The notes under the pieces: model-generated
What the model was told of the DNA's origin: nothing
Seen by the model: the letters and a program-made list of their open reading frames with translations, nothing else
Database searches by the model: none
Part shown: piece by piece, positions 1-8,153 of the stretch
How positions within the stretch are numbered: the first letter of the stretch is position 1
Layout: each line of letters starts with the position of its first letter
Source: JBGTSJ01 sp041940305
GTDB taxonomy: Bacteria > Planctomycetota > Planctomycetia > Planctomycetales > Planctomycetaceae
Reading direction: 5' to 3'
Assembly (NCBI GenBank): GCA_041940305.1
Contig: JBGTSJ010000015.1
Span: 1-64,000, forward strand
Length of the DNA: 64,000 nucleotides
Position numbers and translations under genes: made by a program

Positions 1-370
1 GCATCCCTTGCGACTGTTCACCAAACTCGGCTATCGGAACTAAGCGAAAGCCCTGCCGCTCGACAAACCACACTCCGGCGCCGTCTGCGCTGGTCAGCAT
101 TCATCGTCAATTCAGGCGCCCGACCGGGACGGTCGCGTAAACTGCACTGTCCCCCCAACATGGGGACATGCCGCAGCGGCCGCTCAGTGAACGCCTTACT
201 GGCCCGCGGTCTCTCCCCATGTTATCGTGACCCCTGATCCGGCCGGTCTGTGGCGACTCCGCTGCGGCTGTCCGAATCCGCTGACCCCTTCACGTCGACG
301 TCGCGTCCTGCGATTCTGCAGGTCGCCCGTCGCCGATCCGCGACTGAACGACTTGCAATTCGCACGCAAT
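1..370. other. Left-edge region without an assignable gene
   Basis: No gene can be assigned. On the plus strand a frame open from the edge ends at TAA 41-43 (last residues LFTKLGYRN), which could be the tail of a gene entering from the left. On the minus strand an ATG at 100 opens a frame that runs off the left edge for 33 codons (it includes GAGVWFVERQGFRLVPI). They overlap, so at most one is likely real. A small hairpin lies at 148-168 (7-bp arms TGTCCCC/GGGGACA, 7-nt loop) with no T-run. Nothing else stands out up to the FHA gene. Confidence 0.4.
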
Positions 371-1345
371 ATGTACGGACACCTCGTGCCCACTTCCGGC
401 GGGAAGTCGATTGCACTGCTGCGCGAACGGATCTACCTCGGCCGCCGCAGTGACTGTGATCCCGAAGCTCCGCTCAACTCGCAAACCGCCGCCTGTCGGC
501 TCCAATTCAGCAACGGCTGGTGGCACGCCGAAGAACTGGCCTCCGGCGCCGGGTTGAGAGTCAATGGTGCGGACTGCTCCACTCACAAGATCCGCCCCAC
601 GGACGAAGTGGCCGTCGGACGCTCCCGCTTCCGCATCGTCTACGACGCTCCCAGGGACTCCCGGCAGGATATTGACGCCTTAGCGCTGGGAGTGCTGAAC
701 GACGCCCCAGAGCCCCCCAGGGAATCGGCGGCGCGGACAACCGAACCCTCAGCGGCAAAGACTCTCAAACCCAAAGCCGCCCCCGCCCTCAAGCTTCCAC
801 CGGCGTCGGCGTTCCCCCGTTCCAAGTCCCCTGCTGCGGACACCGATGCGAGTGAACCACAAGTTCCGTATCGCCGTCCGGTCAGTCTGACGCCCGCTCT
901 CGGCCGACTGATCCCCGTCGGCGGCGGCATCGATCACGCGCTGACCCGCACCGAACTGACCGTCGGCCGCAACGCGACCTGCGATCTCGTCATCCCGTCG
1001 TCCCGTGTCTCCGGAACGCACTGCCGGCTGCTGTATGTGGATGGCTACTGGCGGATTGAAGACCTCGGCAGCCGCAACGGCATCCGCATCGACGGCGTCC
1101 GGTGCGAACAGGGCTGGCTGCACCCGAACACGCGCCTCTCGATCGCCGACCTGCAATTCGAGATCGAATACACCCCGCAGGGGGAACCGCCCGAACCAGG
1201 TCCAGGCGACCCCGCGTATCGCAAACCCTTGATGGAGAAGGTCGGCACCAGCCAGCGGGCCTGGGATGAACTCCTGAGCAAGCACGAGGCAATGGAGCAG
1301 GACGAACCACAGAAGAAGCGCTACAACCTGTTGAGTGATCTCTGA
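371..1345 (+). CDS. Double FHA-domain protein
   Basis: Cytoplasmic protein of 324 residues with two forkhead-associated modules joined by a Pro/Ala-rich linker. The second (about residues 190-265) is canonical: VGRNATCDLVI, then SSRVSGTHC, then GSRNG, which are the residues that bind phosphothreonine peptides. The first (about 12-95) keeps LGRRSDCD and VNG but has TAACRL where the Ser-x-x-His motif is expected, so its binding is doubtful. I chose the ATG at 371 because the fold begins right after it; an open frame back to 227 encodes a basic, non-conserved stretch. No membrane segment. A response-regulator gene follows about 80 bp downstream, which suggests a shared signalling role. Partner unknown. 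Confidence 0.85.
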   Translation: MYGHLVPTSGGKSIALLRERIYLGRRSDCDPEAPLNSQTAACRLQFSNGWWHAEELASGAGLRVNGADCSTHKIRPTDEVAVGRSRFRIVYDAPRDSRQDIDALALGVLNDAPEPPRESAARTTEPSAAKTLKPKAAPALKLPPASAFPRSKSPAADTDASEPQVPYRRPVSLTPALGRLIPVGGGIDHALTRTELTVGRNATCDLVIPSSRVSGTHCRLLYVDGYWRIEDLGSRNGIRIDGVRCEQGWLHPNTRLSIADLQFEIEYTPQGEPPEPGPGDPAYRKPLMEKVGTSQRAWDELLSKHEAMEQDEPQKKRYNLLSDL

Positions 1346-1424
1346 CTGCGGGCGGACTTCGGAATGGAGACGCAAATGTTTTGGCGGAGTGACAATCCAA
1401 TTCTTGCGAGCGCCAGAGGCAGCC

Positions 1425-2336
1425 GTGCCACGAGTTCTAGTTGTCGATGATTCCGCGACCGATCGCGTTCTCGCCGGTCGCCTGCTGCAGCAGCAGAACG
1501 AATTCGAAGTCAGCTTCGCCAACAACGGCCGCGAAGCCCTGGAGGCCTTGCGCGGCGGCGCACCCGACGCCATCGTCAGCGACCTCCAGATGCCCGAAAT
1601 GAACGGACTTGAACTCGTCTCCGCCGTCCGCCGCGACTTCCCCTCGATCCCCGTCGTCCTCATGACGGCGCGCGGTAGCGAGTCGATTGCCTCTGAAGCC
1701 CTCCGCTGCGGCGCCGCCAGTTACGTTCCCAAAGTCAGCCTGGGAGATCACCTGCGGGACACCGTGCGCCGCATCGTCGGCGCCGCCCGCGCCGACCGCA
1801 TGCATTCCCGGCTGATGCACTCGCTCGATGAATGCGACTGCCGCTTCCGGCTCCGAAATGACGCCGAGCTGATCGAACCTCTCATCGCCCACATTCAGGA
1901 ACTCCTCCGCTGCCTCCCCCTCGAAGATGAAGGGGAGCGTCTCCGCGTGGGCCTTGCCGTCAAGCACGCTGTTTTAATTGCGCATCACCACGGCAACCTG
2001 GAGCTGCCGCTCGATGGCGGCCTCGCCGACCGCGACTTCTATGAGCAGTCGACGGCACGCCGTCACGAGTCGCCCTACTCATCGCGTACGATTTCCGTCT
2101 CCGCGCATGTCTCGCCCGAGCAGGCGGTCTTCACGATCCGCCACGACGGCCCAGGCATCCCCTTTTCACGGCTGTCGAAGGACCTGCCGAACGCCGCCAT
2201 CGATCACTCCTGGCTCAGCGGTTTCGTCCTCATGCCAACCGTGATGGACGACATCCGGTATGCAGAGGACGGCATGGAGATCGGGCTGCTGAAGAAAGCG
2301 GCGGGAGACGCTCCACTGGACATCGCGGATGAGTAG
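1425..2336 (+). CDS. Response regulator with degenerate HATPase-like domain
   Basis: 303 residues. The N-terminal receiver domain is complete: acidic pair D8/D9, phosphoacceptor D53 in VSDLQMPEMNG, T81 in VLMTARGS and K103 in YVPKVS. The C-terminal part (about 140-270) resembles the HATPase_c_2 (anti-sigma/histidine-kinase-like) fold: VGLAVKHAVLIAHHHGNLEL and RHDGPGIPFS. The usual N-box Glu and Asn are replaced (KHAVLIA where EALxNA is expected), so ATP binding or kinase activity is doubtful. GTG at 1425 is preceded by GAGG (1416-1419) at good spacing; an in-frame GTG at 1389 is possible but has its purine run too close. It follows the FHA gene. No DNA-binding domain, so output is probably protein-protein. 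Confidence 0.83.
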   Translation: MPRVLVVDDSATDRVLAGRLLQQQNEFEVSFANNGREALEALRGGAPDAIVSDLQMPEMNGLELVSAVRRDFPSIPVVLMTARGSESIASEALRCGAASYVPKVSLGDHLRDTVRRIVGAARADRMHSRLMHSLDECDCRFRLRNDAELIEPLIAHIQELLRCLPLEDEGERLRVGLAVKHAVLIAHHHGNLELPLDGGLADRDFYEQSTARRHESPYSSRTISVSAHVSPEQAVFTIRHDGPGIPFSRLSKDLPNAAIDHSWLSGFVLMPTVMDDIRYAEDGMEIGLLKKAAGDAPLDIADE

Positions 2337-2402
2337 CCGACACAGCCTGGCCGGACTCGAGGCCCGCCGCGCTCTCCGTTTTGCACTCACGAGGAGAATT
2401 CA

Positions 2403-3767
2403 ATGACGCGGATTTCACGACGACAGTTTCTGGTCGGGGGCGCGGCGATCGGCGCTTCCGCTTTGAGCTTCCCCGGCATCCTCAGAGCGCGCGCCCTCAA
2501 CGAGCGTCTGCAGCTCGCCTTCATCGGGTGCGGCGGGCGCGGCGGGGCGAACCTGAACACGATGACGTCCCAGCAACTTGTGGACGTCCACGTCGTCGCG
2601 CTCTGTGATGTCAACGGTCAGAACCTGGACCGCGCCGCGGCGGCCCATCCGCACGCCCGTACCTACACCGATTTCCGCAAGTTGTACGATGACGACGCCA
2701 GTGATATCGACGCCGTCGTCGTGAGCACCTGCGAGCACACGCATGCCTACGCGACGCTGCCGGCCCTGAAGCTCGGCAAGCACGTGTACTGCGAGAAGCC
2801 GCTGACGCGGGACGTGCACGAGGCGCGGGTCATCGCCGAGGCCGCCGCGAAGGCCAACGAGACGGCGTACGTGGCGACGCAGATGGGGACGCAGATTCAT
2901 GGCATGCCGAATTACCGCCGCGTGGTCGAACTGATTCAGAGCGGGGCGATCGGCGGGGTGACAGAAGCCCATGTGTGGGTGTCGCGCGCCTGGGGACTGC
3001 AGAGCGAAGCGGAGGCCAAAGAGCACGATATCGTGTATGTCGCGGACCGTCCGGCGGAGGACATGTCCCCGCCGGCATACCTCGACTGGGACCTGTGGCT
3101 TGGTCCCGCGCCGTACCGGCCGTATCACGACGTCTACTTTCCGGGGCCGAAGTGGTACCGTTGGTGGGACTTCGGCAATGGCACCATGTCGGACCTGGGA
3201 AGTCACTGGAACGATCTGCCGTGGTGGGCCCTCAATCTGGATGCGCCGCGGACCATCGAGGCGTTCGGGCCGGAGCCTCATCCGGAGATCGCGCCGGCCT
3301 CAATGTCGGCCCGCTACGAATTCGGCGCCCGGCGGAACATGCCCCCCTGCAGCCTCACCTGGTATCAGGGGACGCACAAGCCGCAGCTGTGGCAGGACGG
3401 CGCCATTCCCCAGTGGGGGAACGGCGTCCTGTTTATCGGCGAGAGGGGCATGCTGCTCGCCGACTACGGGCAGCATGTGTTGTTGCCTGAAGCGGCCTTC
3501 AAGGACTTCGAGCGGCCCGAGCCGTTCATTCCCGACTCACCCGGCCAGCACGAGGAATGGCTGGTCGCCTGCCGTGACGGCACCCCTACGGGCAGCCCGT
3601 TTGCGACCTATTCCGGCCCGCTCACCGAGGCCAACCATCTCGGCAACGTGGCATTCCGCGCTGGGAAGAAGCTGGAATGGGACGCGTCGGAGATGCGGGC
3701 GCTCAACGCACCGGAAGCGGATCAGTACCTGCGCCGCGAACCCCGCGCGGGCTGGACGCTGGAGTGA
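2403..3767 (+). CDS. Tat-exported Gfo/Idh/MocA family oxidoreductase
   Basis: 454 residues. A twin-arginine signal opens the protein (SRRQFLVGGAAIGASALSFP), so it is probably exported folded with its cofactor. The Rossmann segment follows (LQLAFIGCGGRGGANLNTM) and then the family motif CEKPLTRD (about 125-132). The C-terminal half matches the large planctomycete branch of the family (WYRWWDFGNGTMSDLGSHW). Members are NAD(P)-dependent sugar or polyol oxidoreductases; the substrate cannot be read here. A strong ribosome site (AGGAGA) precedes ATG 2403. It stands alone between the response regulator and the peptidase gene; no sugar transporter is adjacent. Confidence 0.9.
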   Translation: MTRISRRQFLVGGAAIGASALSFPGILRARALNERLQLAFIGCGGRGGANLNTMTSQQLVDVHVVALCDVNGQNLDRAAAAHPHARTYTDFRKLYDDDASDIDAVVVSTCEHTHAYATLPALKLGKHVYCEKPLTRDVHEARVIAEAAAKANETAYVATQMGTQIHGMPNYRRVVELIQSGAIGGVTEAHVWVSRAWGLQSEAEAKEHDIVYVADRPAEDMSPPAYLDWDLWLGPAPYRPYHDVYFPGPKWYRWWDFGNGTMSDLGSHWNDLPWWALNLDAPRTIEAFGPEPHPEIAPASMSARYEFGARRNMPPCSLTWYQGTHKPQLWQDGAIPQWGNGVLFIGERGMLLADYGQHVLLPEAAFKDFERPEPFIPDSPGQHEEWLVACRDGTPTGSPFATYSGPLTEANHLGNVAFRAGKKLEWDASEMRALNAPEADQYLRREPRAGWTLE

Positions 3768-3775
3768 CGCCCCCC

Positions 3776-3811
3776 AACGAGCGGCGGGGTTCAATCCCGC
3801 CGCTTATTGAG
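3776..3811. repeat. Palindromic repeat, GCGGCGGG family, copy 1
   Basis: Inverted repeat with arms 3781-3788 (GCGGCGGG) and 3796-3803 (CCCGCCGC) around a 7-nt loop, flanked by AACGA on the left and TTATTGA on the right. It sits between the oxidoreductase stop and the peptidase start. Similar copies lie at 49741-49770 and 57443-57471. It could act as a transcription attenuator, but there is no T-run; a dispersed REP-like element is more likely. Confidence 0.7.
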
Positions 3812-3818
3812 CGCACGC

Positions 3819-4529
3819 ATGGAAAGCCGACTCCAGCTCGAAATGTCCGCCCAGCCGGACGACACCACCTGCGGGCCCACCTGCCTGCATGCGGTGTATC
3901 GCTACTTCGGTGACGAACTTCCGCTGACCGACGTGATCAGCCAGACGTCCGCCCTCGAACAGGGGGGAACGCTGGCAGTGCTGCTCGGCTGCCATGCGCT
4001 GCTGCGCGGATACCGGGCGACGATCTTCACCTACAACCTGCAGTTGTTTGATCCGACCTGGTTTCGAGATCCGGGGATCGACCTCGCGCAGCGGATTCGT
4101 GCACAGATGGAAGTCAAGGACAAGAAGAAGCTGCACGTTGCTTCGCAGGCCTATCTGGAGTTCCTGCGCCTCGGAGGAGAAGTGCGGATGCAGGACATGA
4201 CCGCCAACCTGCTGCGCAAGTACCTCAAGAAGTCCCTGCCGATCCTGGTCGGACTTTCGTCCACATATCTCTACAATGAGCAGCGCGAGTTCGGAGAGCG
4301 GTCGGTTTCCGATGACATCCGGGGCTATCCGCAGGGGCACTTCGTGGTGCTGTGCGGATATGACTCCGAAGAGCGCTCGGTGCTGGTGGCCGACCCGCTG
4401 GAATCGAACCCGCTCGCAACCGGAGAACACAGGTACGTGGTCGATCTCGACCGGCTGATGTGCGCCATCATGCTGGGAATTGTCACCTACGACGCCAATC
4501 TGCTGATTATTCGACCGAAGGAGCAATAG
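3819..4529 (+). CDS. Peptidase C39-like (papain-fold) protein
   Basis: 236 residues of the C39-like cysteine peptidase family, with no signal or membrane segment. Catalytic residues can be read: C18 in DDTTCGPTCLHAVYRYFG, H174 in GHFVVLCGYDS and D192 in VADPLESNP. C39 peptidases cut after double-glycine leaders, but stand-alone cytoplasmic forms are often paired with peptide ligases. ATG 3819 is preferred to the upstream in-frame TTG at 3807. The next gene is a RimK-like ATP-grasp ligase separated only by a short palindromic repeat, so the two are probably co-transcribed and act in one pathway: one makes an amide or peptide bond, the other trims it. The substrate is unknown. Confidence 0.85.
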   Translation: MESRLQLEMSAQPDDTTCGPTCLHAVYRYFGDELPLTDVISQTSALEQGGTLAVLLGCHALLRGYRATIFTYNLQLFDPTWFRDPGIDLAQRIRAQMEVKDKKKLHVASQAYLEFLRLGGEVRMQDMTANLLRKYLKKSLPILVGLSSTYLYNEQREFGERSVSDDIRGYPQGHFVVLCGYDSEERSVLVADPLESNPLATGEHRYVVDLDRLMCAIMLGIVTYDANLLIIRPKEQ

Positions 4530-4590
4530 TCGATGGTCTATGGCCGACGGTCCGTCATGGATCAATCGACCATAGACTATAGACCATCGA
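4530..4590. repeat. Palindromic repeat, ATGGTCTATGG type
   Basis: Inverted repeat filling the gap between the peptidase and ligase genes. The left arm 4530-4543 (TCGATGGTCTATGG) pairs with 4577-4590 (CTATAGACCATCGA) at 13 of 14 positions. The right half also repeats the unit internally (CCATAGACTATAGACCAT), and the centre is a further near-palindrome (GACGGTCCGTC, 4546-4556). It separates a good ribosome site (AAGGAG, 4518-4523) from the conserved start of the ligase at 4593. Confidence 0.7.
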
Positions 4591-4592
4591 CC

Positions 4593-6071
4593 ATGTCTAC
4601 ACTGATCGTCGTCAACTCGCCGAAGGACTGGCCGTTCGATATTCCGGACGTGGACGTGGTCGATGCGTGGTCGTATCTCACGCAGCCGCACTACAGCGAC
4701 CGCCGCAGCGTGAAGATCATCAATCTCTGCCGGTCGTACAAGTACCAGACGACCGGCTTCTACGTCTCGCTGCTGGCCGAGGCGCGTGGGCACCGGCCGC
4801 TGCCGAGCATCCAGACGCTGCAGGACCTCAAGTCGCAGTCGATGGTGCGGTTCGTTTCGGAGGACCTGGACGACGAAATCCAGAAAGGACTCAGCCCGCT
4901 GCAGTCGGACGAGTTCACGCTCAGTATTTATTTCGGCCGGAACGTAGCCAAGCGCTACGACCGGCTGTCGCTGCTGCTGTTCAACGTGTTCCAGGCGCCG
5001 CTGCTGCGGGTCAAATTCGCGCGGGAGCCGCAGAAAGGCTGGCAGATCCGCAGTGTGAAGGCCATTCCCGGCAACGACGTCCCTGAGAACCATCGCGACT
5101 TCGTGGCCGAGGCGGCGCGGCGGCACTTCACCGGGCGCAGCGTCGGCCGGCCCAAGCGGACGCACACCCGCTATGACCTGGCGATCCTGTGGGATCCGGA
5201 AGAGCGGGACGCGTCTCCCTCCGACGAGGCCGCGCTCAAGAAGTTTTCCAAAGCCGCTCTCGCCCTGGGACTGGCGACAGAGTTGATCACGAGGGACGAC
5301 TACGGTCGGCTCTCTGAGTTTGACGGCCTGTTCATCCGGGAGACGACGGCCGTCAATCATCACACCTATCGGTTTTCGCGCCGCGCGGCGTCGGAGGGGC
5401 TGGTTGTGATCGATGACCCGCAGTCGATCGCCCGCTGCACGAACAAGGTCTTCCTCGCCGAACTGATGGGCCGCCACAAACTCCCCACTCCGAAGACCGT
5501 CGTGCTGCATCGAGACAATCTGCACGACGTCGCGGACTCGCTGGGTTTCCCCTGCGTGATCAAGAAGCCCGACAGCGCGTTCTCACAGGGGGTGATTAAG
5601 ATCGAGTCTCCCGAGATGCTGGAGCTGACCGCTCCGGAATTCCTGGGGGAATCGGAACTGCTCGTCGCTCAGGAGTTCCTGCCGACTGAATTCGACTGGC
5701 GGATCGGCATCCTCGACCGCCGCCCGCTGTACGCCTGCAAATACTATATGGCCAAGGGGCACTGGCAGATCATTCAGCATGAAGAGAAAGGGGACGGGCG
5801 CTACGGCAAGTCCGAGACGCTCCCGGTCGAGCTCGCCCCTCGGAAGGCGGTCAACCTGGCGCTCAAAGCGGCCAATCTGATCGGCGACGGACTGTACGGC
5901 GTGGACGTCAAGCAGTCCGGCGGGCAGTTCTACGTCATCGAGGTGAACGACAACCCCAATATCGACGCCGGCGTCGAGGACCACATCCTGCGGGATGAGC
6001 TGTATCGCCGCGTGATGGAAGTCTTTCTCGGGCGCATCGAGCGCCGCAAGTCCTGGTCGCCCGCCGAGTGA
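4593..6071 (+). CDS. RimK-like ATP-grasp ligase
   Basis: 492 residues. The N-terminal ~200 residues match the RimK-like ATP-grasp N-terminal (RLAN) domain found in stand-alone ligases of this group (begins MSTLIVVNSPKDWPFDIP). The C-terminal ATP-grasp has the ATP-binding lysine segment CVIKKPDSAFSQGV (about 318-331) and the metal-binding IEVNDNPNIDAG (about 449-460). Such enzymes join a carboxylate to an amine through an acyl phosphate; RimK itself adds glutamates to ribosomal protein S6. Start: ATG 4593 fits the family N-terminus but has no ribosome site next to it; in-frame ATG 4533 has AAGGAG at proper distance and would add 20 residues encoded by the repeat. Paired with the C39-like peptidase upstream. 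Confidence 0.87.
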   Translation: MSTLIVVNSPKDWPFDIPDVDVVDAWSYLTQPHYSDRRSVKIINLCRSYKYQTTGFYVSLLAEARGHRPLPSIQTLQDLKSQSMVRFVSEDLDDEIQKGLSPLQSDEFTLSIYFGRNVAKRYDRLSLLLFNVFQAPLLRVKFAREPQKGWQIRSVKAIPGNDVPENHRDFVAEAARRHFTGRSVGRPKRTHTRYDLAILWDPEERDASPSDEAALKKFSKAALALGLATELITRDDYGRLSEFDGLFIRETTAVNHHTYRFSRRAASEGLVVIDDPQSIARCTNKVFLAELMGRHKLPTPKTVVLHRDNLHDVADSLGFPCVIKKPDSAFSQGVIKIESPEMLELTAPEFLGESELLVAQEFLPTEFDWRIGILDRRPLYACKYYMAKGHWQIIQHEEKGDGRYGKSETLPVELAPRKAVNLALKAANLIGDGLYGVDVKQSGGQFYVIEVNDNPNIDAGVEDHILRDELYRRVMEVFLGRIERRKSWSPAE

Positions 6072-6084
6072 CCGGCGCACAAAC

Positions 6085-6113
6085 AAACCCGGTTTCTTCA
6101 AGAAACCGGGTTT
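6085..6113. repeat. Palindromic repeat, AAACCCGGTTTCT family, copy 1
   Basis: Near-perfect palindrome: a 14-bp arm at 6085-6098 (AAACCCGGTTTCTT) and its exact complement at 6100-6113, one base between them. It lies between the convergent ATP-grasp and vWA genes. Five more copies are in this window (13096-13130, 47919-47949, 61091-61123, 62629-62661, 62711-62742), all intergenic. Confidence 0.8.
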
Positions 6114-6133
6114 CCGGGTGATCGTTCAAGAGC

Positions 6134-8011
6134 TCAGAACTTCGGGACGCGCTTCTGGACTTCCGGGTCGTTGTAGCGCGGGTCCCAGTAGTCCTCGACG
6201 AACGTGACGCCGAAGCCCCAGTTCATCTCCTGGCGGGCCCGCAGTTCCCAAGGCGTGCTGGGATGCTGATCCACCACCAACTGATACGCGGAGAGGGCCT
6301 TCTGCTTGTACTCCTCGATGACGGCCAGATCGACCTTGGTGGCCTTGATCTGCTGCTCGCTCGGCTCAACCAGTTGCGGCACCTCGCGGACGTCCCAATA
6401 GTTGGACTTGGGGTCCTTGGGCATCGGCGGATTCCTGCCGTGATTGTCGATCGCCAGCAACAGCTGAAACTGCCGGACGTAGTAGGACAGGCATTGCGCG
6501 TACGCGAGATCGTAGGCGGCACGCCAGCGTTCGCTCGGTTCGCGGTCGCGGTCCGGCTTGATCCGCTCCAGCCGGGCGATGGCTTCGCCCAGGATCTGGC
6601 GCGACCGGAGCGCCCGCTCGAACGTGCGCTGTCCGGCGACCTTGAACTCGTCGTTGTCCATCGGATAGTTGTCGCGCTGCAGGTACAGCTGTGAATCGCT
6701 CTGCGGGTCGAGCACGGTGATCACCTCGTAGAGCGTCCGGCGGAATTCGCTGGCGTCCCGGATGCGGGCGTACTCGCGGCGTTCCTCCAGCAGCGGCTCG
6801 TATTCCTTCATTGCGATGTCATCGAACTTGCGCGGCGTGCGGGCTCCCCAGCCGGCCAACTGCTCCTCCTGGCGGGCCAGCATGAAGTAGATGCCGCCAG
6901 ACTCCTTTACCAGCCGCGTCTGGGCGTACGGGCCGAAGCCGCTGGAGGTCGCCTCCCAGCTGCGATCATGGAAGCCTTCGTACTGCAGGCACTCCGGGTA
7001 CGCCGTTTCCGGGCCGCGGCTGATCGTGGGCCAGAACGGAAGCCCCGTCTCCTCGTCGATCCAGAGGACGCGGGCCGTCTTGTAGCCAAAGATCGCCTCG
7101 CGGCCGAGGATGTAAACCGGCGACTTGTACTTGTCCGCCTTGGCAACCACGTCCTCCAGGTTCTGCTCGTCGTCGCCGGACTCGTCCGCCACGCAGATGA
7201 TGGCCAGCTTGCGGCGGCTGCGCTGGGACGGCACGCCGTACTCGTCAATGACGGTCGAAACGGCCGCGAAGAAGTTCTCCACGCCCGTCGGGTCGTCCTG
7301 GATCTTGCCGATGGCCTCCTTGATCTCCTGCAGGTCGGACGTCGGCTTCGGCGTGATCTTCTTCACGTCCGAACCGAAGCTGCAGATCATCGTCTCCAAT
7401 GCGGCGTACCGCTCGTTTTTCTGCTCGGCCTGTTGCCGTGCGAGGTCCAGTTCCTCGTAGATCTTGTTGAAGTTTTCGGCGATCTCGATGCGATCGTCTT
7501 TGAGGCTGTTGGAGCCGTCGAACAACCAGACCGCGATCACCGGCTGGTCCCGCATCATCCGGGTAATCTCCTGCGTGAGGCGGTGCATGGCCGCGCCGTA
7601 GCCCTCGACGCGCGCCCCGACCTCCCCGGAGACTTCCCCTTCACCCAGGTCCGTGCCCAGCGCCGCGAGTCCCGGCACGTCGATGTCGCCGATGTTGGGG
7701 ACGCGGACCTTGGGGTCCTGCACGGTCTGAGTTTGCTCGACCTTGTGCTGTGCGACCGGGACGCTGGCAGTGGCTCCCAGGTTCTCACTGACGACGCCGC
7801 CGGACGTCACGCTCAGCATCTGCGAGACGGTCGTATCGACTTCCATCTCCTGCGTAAACTGCTCCTGAACGCGCTCTTCCTCGAAGATCGTTTCGACCAG
7901 CACCTGGTCGGGACGGGCGTTCGACGCCATTTTGAAGGCGGCCGCGATGCCCATCAGCACCAGGTGCACCGCAAGCGAAATGACGAGGGCCGGATATCGT
8001 TGGCCGAGCAT
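6134..8011 (-). CDS. Membrane-anchored von Willebrand factor A protein with TonB-like anchor
   Basis: 625 residues. One N-terminal membrane segment (about 8-26, VISLAVHLVLMGIAAAF) carries S12-x-x-x-H16, the motif used by TonB/TolA anchors to work with ExbB/TolQ. A polar region follows, then a vWA domain with a MIDAS motif at D165 (FDGSNSLKDDR); the rest would lie outside the membrane. The C-terminal region has a HPSTPWE stretch shared with the paralogue upstream. ATG 8011 has a ribosome site (AGGGGTGG); the frame open to 8059 adds unsupported residues. It is second in a two-gene operon after the paralogue (142-bp gap). vWA domains bind proteins through a metal ion; an envelope complex is inferred. 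Confidence 0.85.
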   Translation of the reverse strand: MLGQRYPALVISLAVHLVLMGIAAAFKMASNARPDQVLVETIFEEERVQEQFTQEMEVDTTVSQMLSVTSGGVVSENLGATASVPVAQHKVEQTQTVQDPKVRVPNIGDIDVPGLAALGTDLGEGEVSGEVGARVEGYGAAMHRLTQEITRMMRDQPVIAVWLFDGSNSLKDDRIEIAENFNKIYEELDLARQQAEQKNERYAALETMICSFGSDVKKITPKPTSDLQEIKEAIGKIQDDPTGVENFFAAVSTVIDEYGVPSQRSRRKLAIICVADESGDDEQNLEDVVAKADKYKSPVYILGREAIFGYKTARVLWIDEETGLPFWPTISRGPETAYPECLQYEGFHDRSWEATSSGFGPYAQTRLVKESGGIYFMLARQEEQLAGWGARTPRKFDDIAMKEYEPLLEERREYARIRDASEFRRTLYEVITVLDPQSDSQLYLQRDNYPMDNDEFKVAGQRTFERALRSRQILGEAIARLERIKPDRDREPSERWRAAYDLAYAQCLSYYVRQFQLLLAIDNHGRNPPMPKDPKSNYWDVREVPQLVEPSEQQIKATKVDLAVIEEYKQKALSAYQLVVDQHPSTPWELRARQEMNWGFGVTFVEDYWDPRYNDPEVQKRVPKF

Positions 8012-8153
8012 GACCACCCCTGATGAACGGACGCTATTAAGTCGCTGACAACGGCGCAATCACGCGCTCTGGCCCGCGAATGCAGTTACGGAAGTGAGTA
8101 GGCCGGCGGAATCGGGGCGCTCCAATCGCCTCCCCGACGCCGGCGGCGATTCG

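Noticed and set aside
1..100. Minus-strand 33-codon frame resembling the C-terminal part of an efflux adaptor (GAGVWFVERQGFRLVPI)
   Set aside because: Too short and cut by the window edge; a stop lies directly before its ATG and the plus strand offers a competing gene tail.
3781..3803. GGTTCAATCCCGCC looked like a tRNA T-arm
   Set aside because: No acceptor, D-arm or anticodon stem is found around it; it is part of the palindromic repeat family.
3804..5525. 573-aa minus-strand open frame opposite the C39 and ATP-grasp genes
   Set aside because: The plus-strand frames carry clear catalytic motifs; the minus frame has none and is rich in Arg/Val/Gln, as expected of GC-rich shadows.
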